64,000 nt of DNA, from the NCBI GenBank assembly GCA_964584595.1, contig CAZPAM010000001.1, positions 1 to 64,000 of the forward strand. The letters are read 5' to 3'. The stretch comes from Scalindua sp964584595 (GTDB lineage: Bacteria > Planctomycetota > Brocadiia > Brocadiales > Scalinduaceae). Made by a program: the position numbers and the translations under genes. This document shows positions 1 through 7,744 of this stretch, piece after piece. Numbering within the stretch: position 1 is the first letter of the stretch; every line of letters starts with the position of its first letter. Under the pieces are notes generated by a model. It was not told the origin of the DNA. It made no database searches and worked only from the letters and a program-made list of their open reading frames with translations.

Positions 1-209
1 ACACATTTGCCACTCGATTAGCACAAGCAGGTGTAGATTTGTACAAAATATCCAAATTGTTAGGACATAAGGATATCAAGATGACCCAGCGATACTCTCA
101 CCATTGTCCGGATAGTCTACGAGACGGAGTGGAAATTTTAGAAACTGACTACAATTTGACTACAATCGAGCAAAAGAGTGGTTTTGTAGCTTGCCCAAAC
201 TCAAGCTAA
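1..209 (+). CDS. Tyrosine recombinase (phage-integrase family), C-terminal fragment
   Basis: An open frame enters from the left edge (first full codon at 3) and stops with TAA at 207-209. The 68 visible residues are the C-terminal end of a tyrosine recombinase. The stretch TFATRLAQAG is followed by LLGH, which carries the conserved His (codon 66-68), and by TQRYSHH, which carries the nucleophilic Tyr (codon 93-95). Enzymes of this family cut and rejoin DNA through a 3'-phosphotyrosine link, in XerC/D-type chromosome resolution or in integration of mobile elements. About 30 residues follow the Tyr motif, more than in typical XerC/D, which mildly favours an integrase. The start lies outside the window, so type and target are unknown. 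No recombinase is found near the tRNA-linked region at 33-40 kb. Confidence 0.85.
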   Translation, partial: TFATRLAQAGVDLYKISKLLGHKDIKMTQRYSHHCPDSLRDGVEILETDYNLTTIEQKSGFVACPNSS

Positions 210-244
210 GCCTTTTATTTGTAAGGGCTAATGTATTTACTTAG

Positions 245-272
245 TTGACTGTGTGCCCTTTACGGTTATAAT
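245..272 (+). promoter_or_regulatory. Sigma-70-type promoter for kdsB-pyrG
   Basis: TTGACT at 245-250 and a perfect TATAAT at 267-272 are separated by 16 bases. Transcription would start near 279, giving a leader of about 35 bases before the kdsB ATG at 314. It lies in the gap between the recombinase fragment and kdsB. Predicted from consensus match only. Confidence 0.6.
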
Positions 273-313
273 ACGACTTTTGTAAAATACGATTAGATGA
301 GATAAAGAAAAAT

Positions 314-1114
314 ATGCCAAAGACCGTGGCCATTATCCCTGCAAGATATGCATCATCCAGGCTTCCCGGTAAATTAATTAAAAATGAAGCGAGAGAACAT
401 ACGGGAAAATATCTTATCGAGCATGTATATGAAAATGCAATAAGTGCGAAAAACATCAATGAGGTTGTTGTTGCTACAGATGATGAACGCATCGCCGAAG
501 TGGTAGAGCAATTTGGTGGATGTGTTAAAATGACATCTACGAATCACAAATCAGGCACGGACAGGATCGCCGAAGTAGCATCAAATCTGGATGCAGATTT
601 CGTTGTGAATATTCAGGGAGACGAGCCAGACGTTAAAGGAATGATGATAGACGATCTGATTGAATCCATGTATACTGAGAAAGAAGCAGTAGTTTGTACA
701 TTTGCAAATAAAATAAGGTCTATGGAGGAATTCACTGATCCAAACGCCGTAAAGGTGGTTATAGATAAAGATGGCTATGCCATGTATTTTTCCAGGGCAA
801 CTATTCCGTATATCAGGGATAAAAATAGTAATCCTGAACTTTCCATATCAGAAAAAACCTCAGATGAATATAGTACCGGAAACAATACATCATTTCCTTT
901 TTTAAAACATCTTGGTATATATATGTACCGTAAGGACTTTTTGCTGGAATTTTCCAGCCTTGCAATACCAGATATAGAAGAGCTAGAAAAGCTGGAGCAA
1001 CTTAGAGTTCTTTCAAATGGATACAAAGTCAAGGTTATTGTCACTCATTTCATGTGTGAGGGAGTAGACACACCTGAAGATTTTGAACGATTCTTAGATA
1101 AATATCGAATATGA
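314..1114 (+). CDS. kdsB: 3-deoxy-manno-octulosonate cytidylyltransferase (CMP-Kdo synthetase)
   Basis: KdsB activates Kdo with CTP to give CMP-Kdo, the donor for the inner core of lipopolysaccharide, in the cytoplasm. The N-terminus (IIPARYASSRLPGK) is the nucleotide-binding signature of this family. NIQGDEPDV near residue 100 matches the conserved QGDEP loop, and EGVDTPEDFER near the C-terminus is also typical. At 266 residues it is a little longer than the usual ~250, mainly from a polar insertion around residues 175-195. Its TGA overlaps the pyrG ATG by four bases (ATGA), so the two are very likely co-translated. The pairing makes sense because PyrG supplies the CTP that KdsB uses. It implies a Gram-negative envelope with LPS. 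Confidence 0.95.
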   Translation: MPKTVAIIPARYASSRLPGKLIKNEAREHTGKYLIEHVYENAISAKNINEVVVATDDERIAEVVEQFGGCVKMTSTNHKSGTDRIAEVASNLDADFVVNIQGDEPDVKGMMIDDLIESMYTEKEAVVCTFANKIRSMEEFTDPNAVKVVIDKDGYAMYFSRATIPYIRDKNSNPELSISEKTSDEYSTGNNTSFPFLKHLGIYMYRKDFLLEFSSLAIPDIEELEKLEQLRVLSNGYKVKVIVTHFMCEGVDTPEDFERFLDKYRI

Positions 1115-2712
1115 CAAAGCATATATTTGTTACAGGTGGTGTAGTTTCTTCTCTGGGGAAAGGCTTGAATGCAGCATCGATTGGGATGCTTTTAGAGAGT
1201 CATGGCCACAAAATCAGCTTACAGAAATTTGACCCTTACGTGAATGTTGATCCAGGCACGATGGCCCCGTTTGAACATGGAGAAATTTATGTTACTGAAG
1301 ATGGCGCCGAGACAGATCTCGACTTGGGACATTATGAAAGGTTTACAAATACAGTTACGAATAGGGATTGTAATTGCACTACAGGTTCAATTTATTACTC
1401 CGTAATAACAAAAGAGCGTAAGGGAGAATATCTGGGGAAAACCATACAGGTAATACCTCACATAACGAATGAGATAAAGGATTGCATCCGTAAGCTGGCA
1501 ACTGCGGATACAGATATAGTGATCTCCGAAATAGGTGGAATTGTTGGAGATATTGAGAGCCAGCCGTTTGTAGAGGCCATTAGACAATTTGGCAGGGAAA
1601 TAGGCAGAGAAAACGTGCTGTATATACACCTGACACTTATACCTTATCTCAGAGCGGCAGATGAGATAAAGACAAAACCTACGCAGCATAGTGTTGGTAT
1701 GTTGCGCCAGGCGGGAATTGAACCAGACATATTGATATGTAGAACGGAAAAAACACTTTCTGATGAAATAAAGGAGAAACTTTCTCTGTTCTGTAACGTG
1801 GACAAGGAGTCTATAATAGAAGAGGTGGACGTAAAACCCTACCTCTATGAAATACCTTTACTACTCGTCAGAGAGGGGCTTGACAAAATAATCTTAAAGA
1901 AACTTCAATTAAATTCTGAAGGAGGCACTCTTGACAAATGGCTCAATATGATGGAAGTCCTGAAGAATCCACAGAAGGTTACCGAAATAGCTATTGTCGG
2001 CAAGTATATCGGACACCAATCTGCTTACGAATCTATTTATGAGGCATTAACACACGGAGGCATCGGTAATGCAGCCAAGGTAAAGGAGAGAAGGATTGAG
2101 TCTGAGGATATAGAGAAGATGGGTACGGAAAAACTTCTCGAGGGATGCAATGGAATCTTAATACCGGGCGGATTCGGGGAAAGGGGAATCGAGGGGAAGA
2201 TAGAGGCTGTAAAATATGCCAGAGAAAACAATATTCCATATCTTGGACTGTGCTTGGGTTTGCATTGTGCAGCTATAGAGTTTGCACGAAACGTATGCAA
2301 CCTGGCAGAAGCAAACAGTACTGAGTTCGACTCTAACACACCGGATCCGGTTATATGCCTGCTAGAAGAACAGAAGGATATCGAGAAAATGGGCGGGACT
2401 ATGAGACTGGGAGCGCAACAGTGCAGGCTTAAGCCAAGTACCACTGCCCACGAAAGTTATGACCAGGAGATTATTTCCGAACGACACAGGCACAGGTATG
2501 AATTCAATAATAAATACAGAGATGTTTTTGCACCGAAAGGGATGATTTGCAGTGGTTTTACAATGGACAATGAGTTGGTGGAAATAATCGAACTGAAAGA
2601 CCATCCATGGTTTGTAGCAGTACAATTTCATCCCGAGTTTAAGTCTAAACCAACTAATCCACATCCTTTGTTTAAAAGATTTATTAAGGCCACACTGGAT
2701 GTTAATAGTTAA
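1111..2712 (+). CDS. pyrG: CTP synthase (glutamine-hydrolysing)
   Basis: CTP synthase aminates UTP to CTP using ATP and glutamine. The N-terminal synthetase domain is unmistakable (IFVTGGVVSSLGKG, KFDPYVNVDPGTM, EDGAETDLDLGHYERF). The C-terminal class I glutamine amidotransferase domain has IPGGFGERG, the nucleophile in YLGLCLGLH near residue 380, and the His-Glu pair in VQFHPEFKSKP near 505. Its 533 residues match the family norm. The start overlaps the kdsB stop by four bases. CTP made here feeds CMP-Kdo formation as well as nucleic acid and lipid synthesis. A DUF1844 gene follows 44 bases downstream. Confidence 0.97.
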   Translation: MTKHIFVTGGVVSSLGKGLNAASIGMLLESHGHKISLQKFDPYVNVDPGTMAPFEHGEIYVTEDGAETDLDLGHYERFTNTVTNRDCNCTTGSIYYSVITKERKGEYLGKTIQVIPHITNEIKDCIRKLATADTDIVISEIGGIVGDIESQPFVEAIRQFGREIGRENVLYIHLTLIPYLRAADEIKTKPTQHSVGMLRQAGIEPDILICRTEKTLSDEIKEKLSLFCNVDKESIIEEVDVKPYLYEIPLLLVREGLDKIILKKLQLNSEGGTLDKWLNMMEVLKNPQKVTEIAIVGKYIGHQSAYESIYEALTHGGIGNAAKVKERRIESEDIEKMGTEKLLEGCNGILIPGGFGERGIEGKIEAVKYARENNIPYLGLCLGLHCAAIEFARNVCNLAEANSTEFDSNTPDPVICLLEEQKDIEKMGGTMRLGAQQCRLKPSTTAHESYDQEIISERHRHRYEFNNKYRDVFAPKGMICSGFTMDNELVEIIELKDHPWFVAVQFHPEFKSKPTNPHPLFKRFIKATLDVNS

Positions 2713-2756
2713 CGTGTTACTGCAATAACCGATATCTCTTAATGGAGGCTTTGAAA

Positions 2757-3095
2757 ATGGATGACAACGAAAAACTAAAGCAGTCAGGCTCTGATTCGGA
2801 AAAAGAAGTGGATGGGAGAAGTGAATCTGCGCAAAAAGACATACCCAAGATTCCGGAAGCAAGCTTTTCCCTGTTTATGTCAAGCCTTGTAACGCAGGCA
2901 TTAATCAGTTTAGGAGAAGTAGAGAATCCATTCAGTAAAAAGAGCGACCAGAATCTCGACCAGGCAAAGTTTACAATTGACACACTGGAGATAATCAGAG
3001 AGAAGACAAAGGGAAACCTTAACGAAGATGAGACGAAACTTTTAGATACAGCTCTCTATGATTTAAGAATGAGATATATTGAAAAATCCAAGTAA
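2757..3095 (+). CDS. DUF1844 protein
   Basis: Small acidic-then-helical protein matching the DUF1844 pattern: a polar N-terminus of about 35 residues, then FSLFMSSLVTQALISLGEV, an NLDQAKFTIDTLEIIREK helix and a C-terminal helix with LDTALYDLRMRY. The function of the family is unknown. An in-frame ATG exists at 2742, but GGAGG at 2744-2748 sits eight bases before the ATG at 2757. That makes 2757 (MDDNEK) the better start and gives 112 residues. It follows pyrG on the same strand and may be co-transcribed. Its stop lies four bases from the end of the convergent small gene on the opposite strand. Confidence 0.85.
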   Translation: MDDNEKLKQSGSDSEKEVDGRSESAQKDIPKIPEASFSLFMSSLVTQALISLGEVENPFSKKSDQNLDQAKFTIDTLEIIREKTKGNLNEDETKLLDTALYDLRMRYIEKSK

Positions 3096-3099
3096 GCAG

Positions 3100-3294
3100 T
3101 TATTCCTGGATTAGTTCCACAAGACGTTTTGCAAGTTCTATATGACCTTTTTCTTCATTACTGATTGATCGTAGAGCACTGATAATGTTCTCATCATCAA
3201 GCTCCTCTATGCAATCGTCATATAATGCTTTAGCATCTTCTTCAAACTTCAGAATTCTTTGAAATATTTCAGTAAGGGCTTCCCTAGAATACAT
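3100..3294 (-). CDS. Very small two-helix ferritin-like (rubrerythrin-like) protein
   Basis: A protein of about 64 residues predicted as two helices. One carries FEEDAKALYDDCIEEL, and the other carries NEEKGHIELAKRL with an ExxH-like metal-ligand pattern. This resembles half of a rubrerythrin four-helix di-iron bundle, so a metal site would need dimerisation. Start is uncertain: ATG at 3294 is preferred, and an upstream GTG at 3303 is possible. Either start lies inside the end of the upstream gene (stop 3284-3286), so translation is probably coupled. A stress or iron/peroxide role would be inference only. Confidence 0.6.
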   Translation of the reverse strand: MYSREALTEIFQRILKFEEDAKALYDDCIEELDDENIISALRSISNEEKGHIELAKRLVELIQE

Positions 3295-3526
3295 CTTTCT
3301 CACTTTCTTTTACATCTTGTATTAATTTTTCTATTACATTTTTGTGCCTTTGAGTATCATCCCTTAATTTTGATACTATATTCTGTACCTTTTCCTTCTT
3401 GTCTTCACTTAGCCACTTGTAATATTTAAGTGACTTAATAGTATAGTCATAGAATTGGTTGTTTGCTTCCTCTTCACTGTCAAGAGCGTTATATAGATTT
3501 TCTATAAGCTGTTTCTTTTTAATCAC
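3284..3526 (-). CDS. Small helical ferritin-like hypothetical protein
   Basis: About 80 residues, almost entirely charged helix: LDSEEEANNQFYDYTIKSL, then SEDKKEKVQNIVSKL and DDTQRHKNVIEKLIQDV. The spacing of acidic residues and the RHKNVIEKL segment resemble its downstream neighbour, suggesting two related half-ferritin proteins. The open frame reaches a GTG at 3571. However, GAGG lies eight bases before the GTG at 3526, which I take as the start. It is divergent from the permease at 3597 and overlaps the next gene. Function not recognised; the ferritin-like reading is tentative. Confidence 0.5.
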   Translation of the reverse strand: MIKKKQLIENLYNALDSEEEANNQFYDYTIKSLKYYKWLSEDKKEKVQNIVSKLRDDTQRHKNVIEKLIQDVKESEKDVF

Positions 3527-3596
3527 AATTTGGTCCTCTTGAAATCTTAAAAGATAAAATATAACAAACACTTACAATATAAAGCAAGTTTAAAAA

Positions 3597-5162
3597 ATGA
3601 GTTATCCACTATTTGTCAAAAAAGATATAGACGGATTCTTTGGCCTTGCCATTGACAATCTTGTACAGCTAATACTCATCGTGAGTTTTTGTAAGATGTT
3701 GTGTGGCATGCCTGACGAACTTGTCTTCGGTATGATACTTCCCGGAGCTGCTATTTCAATACTCCTGGGAAACCTTTTCTATTCATGGCAAGCCAGAAGG
3801 CTTGCAATAAAAACAAAAAGGGATAACGTAACAGCTCTACCTTATGGAATAAATACGGTTAGTCTCTTTGCCTTTATCTTTTTCATAATGGCTCCGGTTT
3901 ATGAGGCTACCAAAGACCCATACTTAGTATGGAAGATCGGCATGGTTGCCTGTTTCCTCAGCGGAGTGATAGAGATGCTGGGAGCATTAATCGGAGGGTA
4001 TCTGAGACGTATTACTCCACGGGCAGCCTTACTCTCCACCCTTGCAGGCATTGCCATTACGTTTATCTCTATGGATTTCGCATTTAGGATATTTGAGAAA
4101 CCAATAATAGCCTTATTTCCGCTTGCGTTTATACTTGTTCAGTATTTCTCAAAAGTAAGATTCCCCCTGGGACTGCCTGGAGGTCTGATTGCCATAGGAG
4201 TTGGTACAGGATTGGCATGGATGTTGGGTTATATGGGTAGTGAAAGTATTGTCAGTAAGGATGGATTTATTCACTTTTCTCCACCGCATTTTAGTGCCGG
4301 AAGCATGATTGACATAATTCAAAGTAAATATATGCTTCAATATATTTCAATTATTATTCCGATGGGTGTATTTAATGTCGTTGGTTCACTGCAAAATCTT
4401 GAGAGCGCTGAGGCTGCTGGAGACAAGTATAATACACCTTCATCACTATTAACTAATGGAATCGGTTCAGTTGTGGCCTCTCTATTTGGCAGTTGTTTTC
4501 CTACTACCATTTATATAGGCCATCCGGGTTGGAAGGCTATTGGCGCCAGGACCGGATATTCAATCTTAAACGGCATCTTTGTAACCATCATCTGTTTAAG
4601 TGGCTTTGTCACCATTATCCTTAAAGTAGTACCTCTTGAAGCCGGAATAGGAATATTATTGTGGATCGGAATTGTAATAGTTGCTCAGGCATTCCAGGAA
4701 ACGCCAAAACATCATGCCATGGCAGTTGCCATCGGCCTCTTCCCTGCAATTGCGGCATGGGGTTTATTAATGGTCGAAAGCACTCTCAGGTCAGCAGGCA
4801 CTACTCTATTTATAATCGGCAAGGAAGCGTTCGCTAACAATCTGGCCATTCACGGAATGATATCGCTGGAGAGAGGATTCATTTTTACTTCTATGATACT
4901 TGCTTCTATCTCTGTATTCTTGATTGAAAAGAAATTTCTAACAGCATGTATGTGGTCTCTTGCAGCAGCGTTACTTTCTTATGTAGGTGTTATCCATGCA
5001 TATGAACTTACGCCAAATGGTGTGGTTAGTGTGTTTGGATATGGAGTTGCAAGTGATTTCTCTATAGGCTATTGCTCTTTTGCCGTATTGTTCATTGCCA
5101 TACATTTTTATATACGTGGAAATGTTGAAGGATTAAACCTTAAAAAGCCTAAAGACAGTTAA
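3597..5162 (+). CDS. Polytopic membrane permease, NCS2/AzgA-like
   Basis: A 521-residue integral membrane protein with about 12 or more hydrophobic segments. Features resembling the xanthine/uracil permease (NCS2/AzgA, SulP-fold) superfamily are the early ALPYGINTVSLFAFIF stretch, repeated Gly/Pro-rich membrane segments (LGLPGGLIAIGVGTG) and a central SLQNLESAEAAGD motif. That motif is similar to the second half-site of NCS2 carriers. The substrate cannot be named. No strong ribosome-binding site precedes the ATG. It stands alone, divergent from the two small ferritin-like genes about 70 bases away. Confidence 0.65.
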   Translation: MSYPLFVKKDIDGFFGLAIDNLVQLILIVSFCKMLCGMPDELVFGMILPGAAISILLGNLFYSWQARRLAIKTKRDNVTALPYGINTVSLFAFIFFIMAPVYEATKDPYLVWKIGMVACFLSGVIEMLGALIGGYLRRITPRAALLSTLAGIAITFISMDFAFRIFEKPIIALFPLAFILVQYFSKVRFPLGLPGGLIAIGVGTGLAWMLGYMGSESIVSKDGFIHFSPPHFSAGSMIDIIQSKYMLQYISIIIPMGVFNVVGSLQNLESAEAAGDKYNTPSSLLTNGIGSVVASLFGSCFPTTIYIGHPGWKAIGARTGYSILNGIFVTIICLSGFVTIILKVVPLEAGIGILLWIGIVIVAQAFQETPKHHAMAVAIGLFPAIAAWGLLMVESTLRSAGTTLFIIGKEAFANNLAIHGMISLERGFIFTSMILASISVFLIEKKFLTACMWSLAAALLSYVGVIHAYELTPNGVVSVFGYGVASDFSIGYCSFAVLFIAIHFYIRGNVEGLNLKKPKDS

Positions 5163-5431
5163 AGCCTTATTTATCCATATTTTCATTGACATGAGCGAAT
5201 AATTCGTTACACTATCAGGGTTTAAGATGTATTCACCCATAAAGTCTTACCTACAGTAGGCAATTCTTCTCGAATTGCTACATACTTATTCCTGAAGATC
5301 ATAGCTAATAACTTAAGCTTATCCAACCAACATATTATCTTAGATTTATCACTCGATACCAATAATTATTCCCGTGATGATACCTGATTCGTTCGATAAA
5401 TCTGCTGAACTTTTTCATTAAGGAGAGATTT

Positions 5432-5908
5432 ATGGTAAATGCAAAAACAAAGAAAACAGTCAAAAGTACTGGAAGTTCTCCAGAAAGAAAGTCTTCGAAA
5501 CAAAAGCTTTCTGTAAAGAAAACGACCTCCAAGAAAAGAAATCAGAAAGTAAATAAAACATCTAGAAAAACGACTGGTAACAAAGCAGCAACCAAAGTAG
5601 CAGTACAAAGAAAATCTTCAAAAACGAATTCAAACAATGGAGTTTATAAGGCAAAAAGCACCTTAAAGGTTCGAAGAACAAATGTAAATGAACTTAAGCA
5701 AGTAGAGAGTGTAATAGAGAGACTGTCGCAAGTGCCGGAAACAAATGTTCAGAAAGCAGCACCAACCGTCAGAAGAACAGTACCAGGCGTATTAAGGATA
5801 GTACACGATGCTCAGGAGACAGTACCAAGTACTCCAAAGGCAATACCAATAGTAGAAGCAGGGAACTTTCTAAAGAAATACGTTAAACAGTATTGGGCAT
5901 CAGCCTGA
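5432..5908 (+). CDS. Lys/Ser/Thr-rich histone-H1-like basic protein
   Basis: 158 residues. Residues 1 to ~85 are extremely basic and low in complexity, rich in Lys, Ser, Thr and Arg (KKTTSKKRNQKVNKTSRK), like the tails of eukaryotic H1 and of bacterial Hc1/AlgP-type nucleoid proteins. Residues ~88-158 are different and less basic: a short helix (NELKQVESVIERL), a Thr/Val/Pro-rich part and a C-terminal NFLKKYVKQYW. AAGGAG lies a few bases before the ATG. The 270-base leader has a promoter-like TTGACA-16-TACACT at 5186-5213 and a 7-bp hairpin at 5260-5278. DNA or RNA binding is inferred from charge alone. Confidence 0.7.
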   Translation: MVNAKTKKTVKSTGSSPERKSSKQKLSVKKTTSKKRNQKVNKTSRKTTGNKAATKVAVQRKSSKTNSNNGVYKAKSTLKVRRTNVNELKQVESVIERLSQVPETNVQKAAPTVRRTVPGVLRIVHDAQETVPSTPKAIPIVEAGNFLKKYVKQYWASA

Positions 5909-5941
5909 AAAGACAGAGTCAAGAAACCAGATACCGGATGA

Positions 5942-5961
5942 TGCCTGCCCTCCGGCAGGCA
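5942..5961. repeat. GC-rich intergenic palindrome, copy A
   Basis: Perfect 8-bp arms TGCCTGCC / GGCAGGCA around the loop CTCC, in the gap between the convergent histone-like gene and proA. No T-run follows on either strand, so it is not a classical terminator. Related GCCTGCC...GGCAGGC elements occur at 9770, 11054 and 47673. The GC content contrasts with the AT-rich surroundings. Confidence 0.7.
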
Positions 5962-6000
5962 GGAATGCTGACCTAAGATGGTATTTCGTTTAACTGGTTC

Positions 6001-7257
6001 TCACTTGCGGATTTGCCCGGTTCCATGGACTATGTATTTATATGATGTGAGCTCATTCAGGCCCATTGGGCCACGGGCGTGAAGTTTGTCTGTACTGATG
6101 CCAATCTCTGCGCCCATTCCGAACTCAAAACCATCGGTGAAGCGTGTGGAGGCATTAACATATACTGCGGCAGAATCAACCTCCAATGCAAATTTCTTTG
6201 CATTGGATTTGTCTTCAGTTATTATGGCGTCCGAATGTGAAGAACCATAGGTCGAAATATGCCCGATAGCATCATCAATAGATGCTACAATCTTTACTGA
6301 AAGAATCTTTTCTAAATATTCAGCTGACCAATCTTCCTCAGTAGCCTGTTTTATTTCAGGCAGAATCTTACGACTCTTTTCACACCCCCGTAATTCAACT
6401 CCTGAATCTGACATACCCTTGAAAATATCAGGGAGGAATGTTTTTGCTATATTTTCATGTACAAGCATAGTCTCCATAGCATTGCATGTACCTGGCCTCT
6501 GAAGCTTTGCATTCAGACATATTCCACTAGCCATGCCTGGATCAGCAAATTCGTCCACATAAACATGACATACACCTTTATAATGTTTTATGACCGGGAT
6601 GGTAGAATTTTCAACGACATTTCGTATCAAACTCTCTCCGCCCCTGGGAACTACCAGGTCTACATATTCATCTGCTTTGAGAAGATAGTCAACCGCCTGC
6701 CGGTCAGTAGTTTCAACAACCTGAATGGCATTTTTATCCAGACCCGCCTCTTCAAGAGCCGAGCTTATTTGTCTGTAGATGGCTATATTAGAATGTATTG
6801 ATTCCTTACCACCACGGAGTATTGTTGCATTACCTGTCTTCAGGCAGAGAGATGCGGCGTCTGCTGTAACATTTGGCCTGGACTCATAAATAATGATTAT
6901 CACGCCTATCGGAACTCTTACCTTTTGAATTTCCATGCCGTTTGGACGTACAATCTCTTCCATTACAACACCAACAGGGTCGTCAAGATTTACCACCTCT
7001 CTTATCCCTTTTGCCATATCTTCTACACGTGAATCAGTCAACCTTAACCTGTCGATCATGGCAGAAGACATACCAGCCTCCTGCGCGGCATTTAAATCTT
7101 TTTCATTTTCTGCCATCAGTATTTCTTTGCTGTTTACTATATTGAGCGCCATCTGCTCCAGTGCAGCATTTTTTACTGAAGTATCGGCAACCGCTATAAG
7201 GCGCGATGCTTTCTTAGCATCACTCGCAATATTATCTATATAAGCCTTAACGTTCAT
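6001..7257 (-). CDS. proA: Glutamate-5-semialdehyde dehydrogenase (gamma-glutamyl phosphate reductase)
   Basis: ProA reduces gamma-glutamyl phosphate with NADPH to glutamate-5-semialdehyde, the second step of proline synthesis. Family signatures are present: VPIGVIIIIYESRPNVT near residue 115, LRGGKESIHSN, the catalytic Cys in YKGVCHVYVDE, QRPGTCNAMET, and RFTDGFEFGMGAEIGIST near the end. Length (418) is standard. The start lies 11 bases inside the end of the upstream FtsB-like gene, so it is the last gene of eno / FtsB-like / proA. A proB partner is not in the window. Confidence 0.96.
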   Translation of the reverse strand: MNVKAYIDNIASDAKKASRLIAVADTSVKNAALEQMALNIVNSKEILMAENEKDLNAAQEAGMSSAMIDRLRLTDSRVEDMAKGIREVVNLDDPVGVVMEEIVRPNGMEIQKVRVPIGVIIIIYESRPNVTADAASLCLKTGNATILRGGKESIHSNIAIYRQISSALEEAGLDKNAIQVVETTDRQAVDYLLKADEYVDLVVPRGGESLIRNVVENSTIPVIKHYKGVCHVYVDEFADPGMASGICLNAKLQRPGTCNAMETMLVHENIAKTFLPDIFKGMSDSGVELRGCEKSRKILPEIKQATEEDWSAEYLEKILSVKIVASIDDAIGHISTYGSSHSDAIITEDKSNAKKFALEVDSAAVYVNASTRFTDGFEFGMGAEIGISTDKLHARGPMGLNELTSYKYIVHGTGQIRK

Positions 7258-7678
7258 ATTTATAAGAAATCAGTAAAAACAGTGTGGCAATCAGTACCAA
7301 GCCCAAAGGCACCTGCCAGGGAAATGGACCATCAAACAAGAATGACTCCAATCCTCCAGATTCAGTTGGCTTCTCTGTCTTGTTACTCTCGGGTTTCGAA
7401 ATATTAAATTTGTATTTTTTGTAAGCAACTTCTCCCTCTCTGGCATATCCATAGTTTTCCCTGGCTTCTCTCTCGATTTGTATCGGATCATCAACTAGAG
7501 CCCTATTTTCCTTTTTTAGTTTTTCGTTTATTTTGCTCAAAGAGTCAACCTTTTCGGCAAGCTCCATTTGCTTTGCCTCAAAAGCCCTCCTTTCTTCCCT
7601 TTTTTGTGTAACGATAACAGAAAAAATGATTATTATCGCGGCTACTATTGAAAAAGTAAAAAGGAAACGTCTAAGCAT
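7247..7678 (-). CDS. FtsB/DivIC-like membrane coiled-coil protein with a second C-terminal membrane span
   Basis: 143 residues: an N-terminal transmembrane helix (~5-24), then a coiled coil (EAKQMELAEKVDSLSKINEK) and REARENYGYAREGEV. The last stretch is the conserved end of the septum-formation-initiator (DivIC/FtsB) domain. Such proteins scaffold the divisome. Its place directly downstream of eno matches the eno-ftsB adjacency seen in many bacteria. The oddity is a Ser/Glu-rich linker and a second hydrophobic helix (VPLGLVLIATLFLLISY) at the very C-terminus, absent from classical FtsB. The divisome role is inferred by similarity; planctomycete division is atypical. Confidence 0.7.
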   Translation of the reverse strand: MLRRFLFTFSIVAAIIIIFSVIVTQKREERRAFEAKQMELAEKVDSLSKINEKLKKENRALVDDPIQIEREARENYGYAREGEVAYKKYKFNISKPESNKTEKPTESGGLESFLFDGPFPWQVPLGLVLIATLFLLISYKYER

Positions 7679-7744
7679 ATTTTTTCATTATAACAGATGG
7701 AATAAATACTTGATGTTGGATACTCTTCTGGATTCAGCACCGAA

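Noticed and set aside
210..240. Terminator after the recombinase fragment
   Set aside because: AGCCTTT/AAGGGCT is an imperfect stem without a T-run; too weak to call.
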